A DNA stretch of 64,000 nucleotides. Origin: RBG-16-49-21 sp040768125 (GTDB lineage Bacteria; Spirochaetota; UBA4802; UBA5550). Both the position numbers and the translations under genes were made by a program. Positions 25,276 to 32,680 of the stretch are shown in pieces. Location of the stretch: NCBI GenBank assembly GCA_040768125.1, contig JAXGNG010000006.1:124001-188000 (forward strand). Reading direction: 5' to 3'. Below the pieces are notes generated by a model, which saw only the letters and a list, made by a program, of their open reading frames with translations, was not told where the DNA came from and searched no databases. Each line of letters begins with the position of its first letter. Position 1 is the stretch's first letter.

Positions 25276-26769
25276 TCACCCGGCGCCGCGCCGCGGTGTC
25301 TTCCTCGATTTTCCCCGGGACGCTCCTCCCCCCTTCACCAGCGGCCAGGGCCTTGCCTCCTCTATCTCGAAGGCGATCTCGAGAAGGGTCCGCTCCATGC
25401 CCCAGGGGGCGGCGAACTGCGCCCCCATGGGGAGGCCGCTCTTCGAGAATCCCATGGGGAGGGATATCGCCGGGGCGCCGCATACGTTGTGGGCCGGCGT
25501 GAAGGATGAGAACGCCACGATCCTCTCCATGGCCACGTCGAAGGGGAGGTCGGGGGCCAGGTGGCCGATCTCCGGCACGGGGTGTCCCACCGTGGGGGAG
25601 AGAAGCAGGTCGTACCTGAGGAAGAGCTCGTCATACTTCACGGCGTTCTTTTTGAGGCGGCGTATCACCGAGAAGGTTTTTCCCTTGTGCTTCCAGTAGA
25701 AATCGGCCATCCCCTTTGACCAGGGGTCCAGCTTTGACCTGTCAAAGCCGGGGCCGGCCATGGATGCGCCGAAGCGCGTGATGGAGAAGGCCATCATCCC
25801 CCAGTAAATGAGGAAGTCCTCCACCAGGCTGCTGTCGATGGGATTCGGCATCAGCTCCACGGAATGCCCGAGGCCTTCGCAGAGTGCCCCGGTTTTCATG
25901 ATGAGGGCCGTGGCCTCGGGGTGCGGGGTCGATCCGTCGAGCCTCTCGGTGAAGAGGCCGATGCGCAGGCGCTTCTTCGCCGGCCCTTCCACGAGGCCGA
26001 TTTCGGGGAGCGCGCGGTTGCGGCGGTAGCGCTCCGCCGCCATGTAGAACCGGGCCGTGTCGCGCACCGTGCGGGTGAGGACGCCCTGGTGGGGGATCCT
26101 GATCGGCATGAGGGCCGTGCCTTCCATGGGTGCCAGGCGGCCCCGCGTGGGCTTCAGGCCCACGAGACCGCAGCAGGCCGCGGGGATCCGGATGGAGCCG
26201 CCGCCGTCGTTCCCGTGGGCCATGGGCACCACGCCGGAAGCGACCAGGGCCGCGGAGCCCCCGGAGGAGCCCCCCGTGGAGTGGCCGGTGTTCCAGGGGT
26301 TACGCGTCGGTCCCGTGAGCAGGGACTCCGTCGTGGCGGTGAGGCCGAATTCCGGGAGTGCGCTCTTGCCCAGGGGCACCAGCCCCGTGGAGAGGAGCTG
26401 CCGGGTGAAGCTCGAGGACCGCGATTTTACGTTCCCCCGCACCGCGAAGGAGCCGAAGAGTGTGGGCGCCCCCGGGGCGTCGTCGTTGTCCTTGATGAAG
26501 GTGGGCACACCGCCGAAGGGGCCCGCGGGGCCCCGCGCCGCCTGCTCCCTGGCGCGGTCGAAGGTGTACGACACGATGGCGTTGAGGCGGGGGTTGACCG
26601 CCCGCGCCCGCTCGATCGCCGCTTCCACGGCCTCCAGGGCGCTGATTTCGCCCGCAGCGATTTTCTCCGCCAGGGCCGTGGCGTCCATCGTTCCCAGGGC
26701 GTCATCGCGAAAGGCGCTGACGGCCCCGGTGGCCCGCGTTTCGATTTTTTTCGAGGGTGCGCGCTTCAT
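25276..26769 (-). CDS. Amidase-signature family hydrolase
   Basis: 497 residues. The amidase-signature Ser-cisSer-Lys triad is visible: Lys in GGVPTFIKDNDD, the glycine/serine loop HSTGGSSGGSAALVASG, and GNDGGGSIRIPAACCGLVGLKPTRG with the nucleophilic serine. The C-terminus has PSLPMG-like AISLPMGFSKSGLPMGAQF. These enzymes hydrolyse amides, for example fatty or aryl amides. GatA is unlikely because there is no gatB or gatC and the tail differs. The start overlaps the stop of the M28 peptidase gene (ATGA), so the two are translationally coupled. Confidence 0.87.
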   Translation of the reverse strand: MKRAPSKKIETRATGAVSAFRDDALGTMDATALAEKIAAGEISALEAVEAAIERARAVNPRLNAIVSYTFDRAREQAARGPAGPFGGVPTFIKDNDDAPGAPTLFGSFAVRGNVKSRSSSFTRQLLSTGLVPLGKSALPEFGLTATTESLLTGPTRNPWNTGHSTGGSSGGSAALVASGVVPMAHGNDGGGSIRIPAACCGLVGLKPTRGRLAPMEGTALMPIRIPHQGVLTRTVRDTARFYMAAERYRRNRALPEIGLVEGPAKKRLRIGLFTERLDGSTPHPEATALIMKTGALCEGLGHSVELMPNPIDSSLVEDFLIYWGMMAFSITRFGASMAGPGFDRSKLDPWSKGMADFYWKHKGKTFSVIRRLKKNAVKYDELFLRYDLLLSPTVGHPVPEIGHLAPDLPFDVAMERIVAFSSFTPAHNVCGAPAISLPMGFSKSGLPMGAQFAAPWGMERTLLEIAFEIEEARPWPLVKGGGASRGKSRKTPRRGAG

Positions 26770-28058
26770 TTCCGCCTCCTGGGTTTCCTGGCATTATTTC
26801 CCCGCTTTCCGAGGGCCGGGCTTTTCCCGCCGGCCTGGCCGTCCTTCTCGAGGACATAGGCCCGGGCAATATTCAATACGGACTCCACCGCTTCGGGCCG
26901 GACGCTCTCCACGGTGTCGTTCTCGGTGTGGTAGACGAGGACGTCCCGCTCCACGCTCACCGGCATGGCGAGGAGGGTGGTGGCCTCGACGCCCGCCCTG
27001 GCGAATTCCGCGGCGTCGGTGCCCCCGGCGCCGAAGGGAAAACGGAGGAGCTTCGCCCGGTACCCCAGCCGGCGCGTCACCTGAAGGCACTCCTCCGCCA
27101 TGGCGCGGGAGAGCCCGAGGAAGCCGTTGATGTCCGATATGATGAACTTGATCTTGCTCTCGTCGTAGATGCCGTCGATGTTCAGGTTGAAGGTCGGGAC
27201 CGCCAGGAGCTCCTCGCGGTGCCTGGCCACGTAGGCCCGGGCGCCCCTGAGGCCCGCCTCCTCGGCGTCGAAGCTGACCAGTACGAGGCGCGTGTGCGCC
27301 AGGGCCGGCGCTCCCTTCTTCCCCTTCCTCCCGAAGATCTCCGCGAGCGTCACCGCCATGGCCGAGGCGATCAGGTTGTCCCCGGCGCCGGGGGTGCCGC
27401 GCGAGGCGGCGAAGAAGTACATGGGGATTACGAAGACGAGGGAAACAAGGGCGCCGTAGCGGAAGGCGTCGGCGAAGGGGGGCGGCGCGCCCGCCCCGTA
27501 CTCCACGGCGATCCAGGCCCAGGCCAGGAGGAAGGCCGCCACCAGGGGGAAAAAGCCGAGGATGATCCGTATCCGGTAGAGCCTGGGAAAGGACGTGAAG
27601 AATGTGAACACCTGGGCGCTGTCATGGTGGCCGCTGATCACCACCTGGCGCCGCACCTCGCCCTTCGGCTCGATGATCCCGTAGACGTTGTAGCCCTTCC
27701 TCTTCGGGTAGAAGGGATCGAAGACCCGGAGGTAGAAGATGAACTGGGTGAGGGTGATGACGATGGCGAAGGTGTAGCCCAGGGCCGCGGGCACGACATA
27801 CCCGAAGAAGAGGAAGAGCGTGGATACCAGGAAGGCCAGGGTAGCGGCCTTGATGAAGCCCAGGAAGGCCCCGGGGCGGACGTCGAATTCCTCGATGCCC
27901 GCGCGGTCGCAGTGCCGGGCCATCTGCTTTTCAAGAAGCTCGGCCGACCTCCTGCACGCCTCCGTTCCCGCCAGGCGCGGCCCGTACTCTTCGATGATGC
28001 GGCCCGTGAGGCCAAGGGCCTCCCTGACGTGCCGGGGTGTGACGTTCGTTGCTGCCAT
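26766..28058 (-). CDS. Membrane-embedded M28 family zinc metallopeptidase
   Basis: About 430 residues. Zinc-ligand and catalytic motifs of M28 are in order: VVISGHHDS, RGTPGAGDNLIAS, VSFDAEEAGLRGARAY and a final histidine in VYHTENDTVES. Two hydrophobic insertions, one before HHDS (near 63-106) and one between HHDS and GAGDN (near 155-215), provide about four membrane helices. This is unusual for the family, whose simple members are soluble. The ATG at 28058 has GAGGAAG upstream and is preferred to the earlier in-frame codon. It is probably an aminopeptidase at the membrane, coupled to the amidase. Confidence 0.83.
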   Translation of the reverse strand: MAATNVTPRHVREALGLTGRIIEEYGPRLAGTEACRRSAELLEKQMARHCDRAGIEEFDVRPGAFLGFIKAATLAFLVSTLFLFFGYVVPAALGYTFAIVITLTQFIFYLRVFDPFYPKRKGYNVYGIIEPKGEVRRQVVISGHHDSAQVFTFFTSFPRLYRIRIILGFFPLVAAFLLAWAWIAVEYGAGAPPPFADAFRYGALVSLVFVIPMYFFAASRGTPGAGDNLIASAMAVTLAEIFGRKGKKGAPALAHTRLVLVSFDAEEAGLRGARAYVARHREELLAVPTFNLNIDGIYDESKIKFIISDINGFLGLSRAMAEECLQVTRRLGYRAKLLRFPFGAGGTDAAEFARAGVEATTLLAMPVSVERDVLVYHTENDTVESVRPEAVESVLNIARAYVLEKDGQAGGKSPALGKRGNNARKPRRRK

Positions 28059-28106
28059 GCGGGCTTCCTCTCTGGTGTGGTATATCCGTATTGGTTGCGC
28101 GTGCCT

Positions 28107-28138
28107 CATGCCCCCGCATCACGGGAGGCGGGGGCATG
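28107..28138. terminator. GC-rich hairpin after the duplicated secreted protein gene
   Basis: Arms CATGCCCCCGC (28107-28117) and its complement (28128-28138) flank a ten-base loop, about 40 bases beyond the minus-strand stop at 28177. There is no U-tract. It may end transcription imperfectly before the M28 gene. Confidence 0.4.
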
Positions 28139-28176
28139 ATCAGTGGAACGCGAAGGGGCAATGCGGAGTTTCCCCG

Positions 28177-29223
28177 TTACTCCACCTTGATAATCAGGGC
28201 GAATTCACCTTCCGCGAGCCCGTCGGCCCCGGCCACGCCGATGACCACGCGGTAGGGATTGTTCACGGCGTTGAGGTAGACGCTTCGCGTGTGGTCCTGC
28301 GTTTTCCCGTATTTCGGGTAATCCCACTTGTGCTCCGCCTCGCAGGTGACGCAGGAGGCGAGATGGGGGACCATGGCGGTGTTCGTCGTGCCCGTCATGT
28401 AGGCGTAGATGCTCATGTTCGCGGATTTGTCCCTGGGCACCACGGTAACCGTCATCTTCGAGCGCGGCGGGATTTCGGTCACGTAGATGACATGGTTGCC
28501 GCTGAACTTTTTGTTCTGCGTGCCGGGAAAGCAGGCGACGGAGCTCCGGGAGGCCCAGGAGAGGTCGGGAATCGGCACCCCGTTTTTAAGATCGCCCTTG
28601 TAGGCTATCCCCTTGCCCTTCACGCTTTTCGCCTGGTACACCGTCAGTTTCCGCTGTTCTTCCGCGGCGGTGTTCTTCGTTTTCAGGTCGATCTTCAGGG
28701 TGTAGCCCCCCTTTGCGAGGCCCTCGGCGCCGGCAACGCCGATGAATACGTTGTAAGGATTGTTGATCGCGTTGAAGGAGATGCTCCGCGTGTGGTCCTG
28801 CGTTTTGCCGTATTTCGGGTAGTCCCACTTGTGGTCCGCCTCGCAGGTGACGCAGGAGACGAGGTCCGGCACGATGGGATTGCTGTTCGTCCCCACCTGG
28901 TAGCCGTAGAGGCTGAAATTCGCCGAGGTGTCTTTGGGTACCAGGGTGATCGTCATGACCGAGTAGGGGGGAAGCTCTGTTTTATAGAGCACGTGGTTGC
29001 CGGTGAACTTTTTGTTCTGCGTGGCGGGGAAGCAGGCCACGGAGCTCCGGGACGCCCAGGAGAGGTCGGCGATCTTCCCGCCCTGGGTCAGGTCGCCCCT
29101 GACCCCGATTACTTTGTTGGGGGCGCTTCGTATTACGAGGACCCTGGTAGTGCCTTCGGTGTGAAGATAACCGAAGGAGATAAGTGCGAAAACAACAGAT
29201 ACACAGAGGGCGATTCGTTTCAT
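28177..29223 (-). CDS. Secreted protein of two tandem ~155-residue repeats, unknown function
   Basis: 348 residues with an N-terminal signal (hydrophobic to about residue 20). The mature chain is a duplication. Both halves contain DLSWASRSSVACFP, TQNKKF-GNHV, a SCVTCEA cysteine pair, HKWDYPKYGKTQDHTRS and a final NNPY-V-IGVAGA-GLA segment. The invariant Trp, Cys and His/Asp/Tyr block in both copies suggests a structural disulphide and possibly a binding site. I do not recognise the family. The ATG at 29223 has AGGTGG upstream. It is probably periplasmic or surface exposed. Confidence 0.75.
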   Translation of the reverse strand: MKRIALCVSVVFALISFGYLHTEGTTRVLVIRSAPNKVIGVRGDLTQGGKIADLSWASRSSVACFPATQNKKFTGNHVLYKTELPPYSVMTITLVPKDTSANFSLYGYQVGTNSNPIVPDLVSCVTCEADHKWDYPKYGKTQDHTRSISFNAINNPYNVFIGVAGAEGLAKGGYTLKIDLKTKNTAAEEQRKLTVYQAKSVKGKGIAYKGDLKNGVPIPDLSWASRSSVACFPGTQNKKFSGNHVIYVTEIPPRSKMTVTVVPRDKSANMSIYAYMTGTTNTAMVPHLASCVTCEAEHKWDYPKYGKTQDHTRSVYLNAVNNPYRVVIGVAGADGLAEGEFALIIKVE

Positions 29224-29304
29224 TATGGCCACCTCGCGTCGGGATATTCTGAGACGCTATGGGTAGTCGCCGAATTAATCAAGATAATTTTTTACGATCG
29301 TACA

Positions 29305-29985
29305 TTATCCTCCGCATGAGAGCGCCCCTGCCCGGTCCTTTGACCGCGCAGGGCGATCGTATTCTTTCAGGCGATTCCTCACCTCCTTCATGAACTTCGC
29401 ACCGGGATCGATTTTCGGATGGGCCTGGTAGGCGGGGTCCAGGGCGCGCCAGTGGGGCCCCTTCCGGAAGGCCAGGTATTCATGGTGGCCCATGACGGCC
29501 CCGATGGTCGGATGCCTTCCCTCGAGGCAACGCGCCAGCCAGGCGTTCGCCCCGGCCTGCGCCTTCGTCAGGGGACGTGAGGGGCCCCCGACGTTCTCGA
29601 TGCCGATGGCGCAGTGGTTGAGGCCGATGACGTGCCGCGCCATCACGGTCTCCGGCATGAGGCGGTAGATGGCGCCGTCCCGGTCCACGAGGAAGTGGGC
29701 CGAGACGTTCACGGCGCCGCCGTGCCGTATGTCCCGGCGGTCCGGGTGGAGGGTCTCGCGGTCGAAATACCTGATGACCGCGTCACGGTCCCCGAAGGCC
29801 GTCCAGTGGATGACGATGTATCGCGGGACGATGGCGATGTCCTTCGCCCCGGGGTCGCAGTGACGGCGCCTGTACTCGAGAGTGAGATCCCGGCGGAGTT
29901 TCCCGAATGAAATCGGCCTGTCGCGGATCGTGCGGGCCTTCGCATCGAAGGCGATACGCCCCCCGTGGGCCGGGACCCCCGGCAC
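29305..29985 (-). CDS. N-acetylmuramoyl-L-alanine amidase (Amidase_2, zinc)
   Basis: It cleaves the bond between N-acetylmuramic acid and the stem peptide. IVIHWTAFGD (first zinc His), NVSAHFLVDRDGAIYRLMP, HVIGLNHCAIGIENVGG and a late GHHEYL are the Amidase_2 motifs in order. The true start is unresolved. The GTG at 29985 is the first standard start after the tRNA. The sequence before it (KRRFFVFLLVAAPALHGG) looks like a signal peptide that reads back into the tRNA-Val gene, with no start codon except an ATG at 30150 beyond the tRNA. The enzyme probably acts in the periplasm. Confidence 0.75.
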   Translation of the reverse strand: MPGVPAHGGRIAFDAKARTIRDRPISFGKLRRDLTLEYRRRHCDPGAKDIAIVPRYIVIHWTAFGDRDAVIRYFDRETLHPDRRDIRHGGAVNVSAHFLVDRDGAIYRLMPETVMARHVIGLNHCAIGIENVGGPSRPLTKAQAGANAWLARCLEGRHPTIGAVMGHHEYLAFRKGPHWRALDPAYQAHPKIDPGAKFMKEVRNRLKEYDRPARSKDRAGALSCGG

Positions 29986-30027
29986 GGAGACGGGGCCGCC
30001 GTGGAGGGCCGGTGCCGCGACGAGGAG

Positions 30028-30058
30028 AAAAACAAAAAAGCGCCGTTTCCGGGCGCTT
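30028..30058 (-). terminator. Terminator of tRNA-Val
   Basis: On the minus strand, AAGCGCC and GGCGCTT pair around a seven-base loop and are followed by TTTTTTGTTTTT. It lies 13 bases after the tRNA. The same bases are read as the start of the amidase signal peptide. Confidence 0.8.
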
Positions 30059-30070
30059 CGTGAAAGGTTG

Positions 30071-30144
30071 TGGGCAATAGTGGACTCGAACCACCGACCT
30101 CCTGCATGTGAGGCAGGCGCTCTAACCGACTGAGCTAATTGCCC
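30071..30144 (-). tRNA. tRNA-Val (anticodon CAC)
   Basis: A complete cloverleaf: acceptor GGGCAAT/ATTGCCC, D-arm GCTC...GAGC, anticodon stem CCTGC/GCAGG with loop CTCACAT (anticodon CAC, reading GTG), and T-arm with TTCGAGT. Discriminator A follows and the 3' CCA is not encoded. A good promoter and a terminator flank it. Confidence 0.95.
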
Positions 30145-30158
30145 TTTCATTGAATGAT

Positions 30159-30187
30159 TCCATAGCGGCGACGCCGATACCTGTCAA
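30159..30187 (-). promoter_or_regulatory. Sigma-70-type promoter of tRNA-Val
   Basis: TTGACA at 30187-30182 and TATGGA at 30164-30159 are separated by exactly 17 bases, 14 bases upstream of the tRNA. Confidence 0.65.
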
Positions 30188-30224
30188 TACAAAAATTGAA
30201 AAAACGGCCCTTTTGTATTGACAG
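30181..30224. repeat. 14-bp inverted repeat carrying divergent TTGACA boxes
   Basis: CTGTCAATACAAAA (30181-30194) and its exact reverse complement (30211-30224) face each other across a 16-base A-rich spacer. Each arm holds a consensus TTGACA: one for the tRNA on the minus strand, the other pointing toward queD. Confidence 0.7.
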
Positions 30225-30268
30225 GGCGCGGGGCTTCCCGGCCAATGAGGCGCAACGGGGGAGCAACC

Positions 30269-30634
30269 ATGTACCGTCTTGCCATCCATGACTACTTTTC
30301 ATCGGCGCACCAGCTCAAGGGGTACCGCGGCTCCTGCGAGGGCGTCCACGGGCACAACTGGAAGGTCGAGGTGGAGGTCCAGGGCGAAGGCCTGAACGAG
30401 ATCGGCCTCCTCGTGGATTTCCACGATCTGAAGGACATCATGAAGAAGGTCATCGGGCCCCTGGACCACGTGATGCTGAACCAGGTGGAGGGCTTCCGCG
30501 ACCAGAACCCCAGCTCGGAGCTGATCGCCCGCCACATCTACCTGCGCTTCAGGGAGCTGCTCCCCGCCGGGGTCGACGTGACGGCCGTGACCGTGTGGGA
30601 ATCGGAGAACGCCCGGGCCACCTACTTCGAGTAG
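30269..30634 (+). CDS. queD: 6-carboxytetrahydropterin synthase QueD / 6-pyruvoyl-tetrahydropterin synthase family
   Basis: 121 residues. Zinc ligands His14 in FSSAHQL and His27/His29 in CEGVHGHNW, with the catalytic Cys23 just before them, are the family signature. WESENARATY near the end is the conserved substrate-binding Glu region. QueD converts dihydroneopterin triphosphate toward the queuosine precursor; the family also includes folate/biopterin-type enzymes. The ATG at 30269 follows GGGGAG. It stands alone between the tRNA and CooC genes. The queuosine role is inferred from the family. Confidence 0.85.
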   Translation: MYRLAIHDYFSSAHQLKGYRGSCEGVHGHNWKVEVEVQGEGLNEIGLLVDFHDLKDIMKKVIGPLDHVMLNQVEGFRDQNPSSELIARHIYLRFRELLPAGVDVTAVTVWESENARATYFE

Positions 30635-30638
30635 CCCT

Positions 30639-31388
30639 TCACCCGATCCGGTCCAGGATCGCCGCGGCGCGGTCGCGGAAAAGCTCCGGCGCCGAGGCGC
30701 CGACGATGTCGGCCTCGATGAGCCCCTCGTCGTAGGGAATGAAACCCAGGAGGCCGGCGCCCCCCAGGCGCTCCCGGACGAACTCCTCGTCACGCTGCGA
30801 CCGAATCTTGTTTCCCACCACGCCTGTTTTCGGCACGCCGATGTCCTTCGCCAGGGCCATGATTTTTCCCGCGGTCTCGACGCTCCGCAGTCCCGGCTCC
30901 ACGACGATGACGAGCATGTCCATGGAGCGCGCCGTGCCGCGCCCCAGGTGCTCGATCCCCGCTTCCATGTCCATGACCACGACGTCGTCGCGAAAGAGGA
31001 CCACGTGGGCCAGGAGGCTTTTGAGGAGGGCGCTCTCGGGGCACACGCACCCCGCCCCCCCCTTCTTCACCGTGCCCATCACCATGAGCCGCACGCCGCT
31101 CCGGGCCAGGGAAAAGCGCTCGGGGAGGTCGTCCACCTTCGGGTTGATGGTGAAGAACGAGCCCGATTGCCCCGGCTTCGCGCCGGTGCGCTCCTCCACG
31201 AGGTCGCTCATCTCCGCGATGGGGGCCGGGGCCTCCGCCGCGGGGAACCCCAGGGCCGAGGCCAGGTTGGCGTCGGGGTCCGCGTCGATGGCGATGACCC
31301 GCCTGCCGCGCCGCTCCAACTCGCGTATCAGGAGCGCGGCGACCGTGGTCTTCCCTACGCCGCCCTTGCCGGTGACCGCTATCTTCAT
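30639..31388 (-). CDS. cooC: CooC-type nickel-insertion ATPase for CO dehydrogenase
   Basis: 249 residues. A deviant Walker A/MinD-type P-loop GKGGVGKTT is at residues 7-15, followed by AIDADPDANLA. A CVC pair (Cys114/Cys116) is the metal-binding CxC of CooC proteins, which as dimers bind nickel or zinc and load it into CO dehydrogenase/acetyl-CoA synthase. The gene starts one base after the DUF3786 gene ends. The presence of acsC/acsE elsewhere in the window gives it an obvious client, although the CODH gene itself is not here. A more general MinD-like role is less likely given the CxC motif. Confidence 0.85.
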   Translation of the reverse strand: MKIAVTGKGGVGKTTVAALLIRELERRGRRVIAIDADPDANLASALGFPAAEAPAPIAEMSDLVEERTGAKPGQSGSFFTINPKVDDLPERFSLARSGVRLMVMGTVKKGGAGCVCPESALLKSLLAHVVLFRDDVVVMDMEAGIEHLGRGTARSMDMLVIVVEPGLRSVETAGKIMALAKDIGVPKTGVVGNKIRSQRDEEFVRERLGGAGLLGFIPYDEGLIEADIVGASAPELFRDRAAAILDRIG

Positions 31389-31389
31389 T

Positions 31390-32082
31390 TCACTGCCTCC
31401 CCGTACAATCTGCGGGCCCCTGACGCGCCGCCTTCATGATCGATACCGCTAGCATGGTGCAGAGCACCGCCACGTCCTCCGTCGAGAGGCGGTCCGCGAT
31501 GGATGCATCGAAGACCGCGGTCCCCGAGGGGGGCAGTTCCCCGTCCCCCTCCCAGAGGATGAAGACCACCTCCACATGGGGGAAGGCGCGGAAGGAGAGG
31601 GCGAAGTCCCCGGCGTCATGACGCGCTCCCCCGGCGGCGATGCCGGCGCGGATGAAGCCCTCCGGGTCGCCGCCAAAGGCCTTCAGAAGGGGTATCACGG
31701 CGCGCCGCTGGAATGCCGGGTGGTACCCCATCCCCCCCTGGAGCTGCATGAAGCCGATCCGCTCCCCGCGCTCCGCCGCGCCCCGGGCGTTGACCAGGTA
31801 GTGGAGGGCGAGGACCCGGAGCCAGGGAGGGACGGCGCTCCCGTCCCTAGCGAAGGAGACCGCGACCTCCGGATGGGTCACGGCGATCTCCTTCCCGAGA
31901 AAGGGGAGCAGGATGGCCCTCCCGCCGCCGCGGGTCTCCAGGGCCGCCCCCGAATTTTTCGCCACCGCTTCCGCGTCCATGGCCCCCAGGCGCTTCACGG
32001 CGTCGGCAAAGGCCGTCTCGTAGCCGGCGTCCCGGCCCGTGGGGCGGGCTTCGTGCTGCAATGCGTGGCCGTCCAGCGTCAT
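31390..32082 (-). CDS. DUF3786 family protein
   Basis: About 230 residues of soluble protein. The chain shows the DUF3786 pattern: a start with ETAFADAVKRL, a central LPFLGKEIAVTHPEV segment, then WLRVLALHYLVNARG, and EVVFILWEGDGELPPSG near the C-terminus. These proteins occur in anaerobes, often near CO dehydrogenase or corrinoid genes, and have no known activity. The ATG at 32082 was chosen because it has GGAAGGG upstream and removes a low-complexity extension. Tight linkage with cooC suggests a joint role in metallo-enzyme maturation. Confidence 0.75.
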   Translation of the reverse strand: MTLDGHALQHEARPTGRDAGYETAFADAVKRLGAMDAEAVAKNSGAALETRGGGRAILLPFLGKEIAVTHPEVAVSFARDGSAVPPWLRVLALHYLVNARGAAERGERIGFMQLQGGMGYHPAFQRRAVIPLLKAFGGDPEGFIRAGIAAGGARHDAGDFALSFRAFPHVEVVFILWEGDGELPPSGTAVFDASIADRLSTEDVAVLCTMLAVSIMKAARQGPADCTGRQ

Positions 32083-32100
32083 GGGTACGGGGCCCTTCCG

Positions 32101-32136
32101 AAAAAAAATAGCAACGCCCGGCGGTCGGGCCGGGCG
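32101..32136 (-). terminator. Intrinsic terminator after the UspA gene
   Basis: On the minus strand, CGCCCGGC (read from 32136) pairs with GCCGGGCG around a six-base loop and is followed by TTGCTA and eight T. It lies 32 bases after the usp stop. Confidence 0.75.
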
Positions 32137-32167
32137 CTGGTGTTCCAACAATGGTCCGTCCGCCGGC

Positions 32168-32581
32168 TCAGTCCTCTTTCGGGATCACCAGGATCGGCAC
32201 CCGGACGTTGTCGATGATGCTCACGTCAGGGGTGTCGAAGAAGGATGCGTAGAGCTTCGTGCGGTGGCGGTGCCCGGTGATGATGAGGTCGATGGCCTTG
32301 TCCTTGCAGTAGGCCTTGATCTCGTCCGTGAGGTCCCCCTTGCCCACGGCGTACACGGCCTTCATCTTGTCGAAGAGCTCCGCGGGGACGATTTCCTTGA
32401 CCTTGAGGGCCACGGCGTCCTGGAAGTCCGTCGGGTGACGGTACCCGGCCAGGGGGTCGTTCACGTAGAGGAAGTGCAGGGTGCCGTTGAAAAAGTTTGC
32501 GTACTCGACCGTCGCGGGTATATGGGTGAAGTTGTCCGAGTCGAGGTTCAGGGGGCAGAGAATGTTCTTGTGCGTGATCAT
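32168..32581 (-). CDS. Universal stress protein (UspA family)
   Basis: 137 residues. The fold is recognised from the first strand KNILCPLNLDSDNF and the terminal IDLIITGHRHRTKLYASFFD-like segment with VPILVIP. The G-2x-G-9x-G(S/T) ATP loop is only partly kept (GHRHRTK in place of GxxGxS), so ATP binding is doubtful. The ATG at 32581 has GGAGGA five bases upstream. It forms a single-gene unit closed by a terminator. Confidence 0.83.
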   Translation of the reverse strand: MITHKNILCPLNLDSDNFTHIPATVEYANFFNGTLHFLYVNDPLAGYRHPTDFQDAVALKVKEIVPAELFDKMKAVYAVGKGDLTDEIKAYCKDKAIDLIITGHRHRTKLYASFFDTPDVSIIDNVRVPILVIPKED

Positions 32582-32616
32582 CAAGTTCCTCCAGAAGGCG
32601 TGATCCCCCGGCGGGG

Positions 32617-32638
32617 GCGCCCCGGCGTCGCCGGGGCG
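32617..32638. terminator. GC-rich hairpin between the flavodoxin-fold genes and usp
   Basis: CGCCCCGG and CCGGGGCG pair around a short loop. The hairpin sits about 45 bases downstream of the minus-strand stop at 32681. There is no U-tract. Confidence 0.4.
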
Positions 32639-32680
32639 TGCGCTCGATGATAAGGACAGTAAAAACCGGCGAAATATTTG

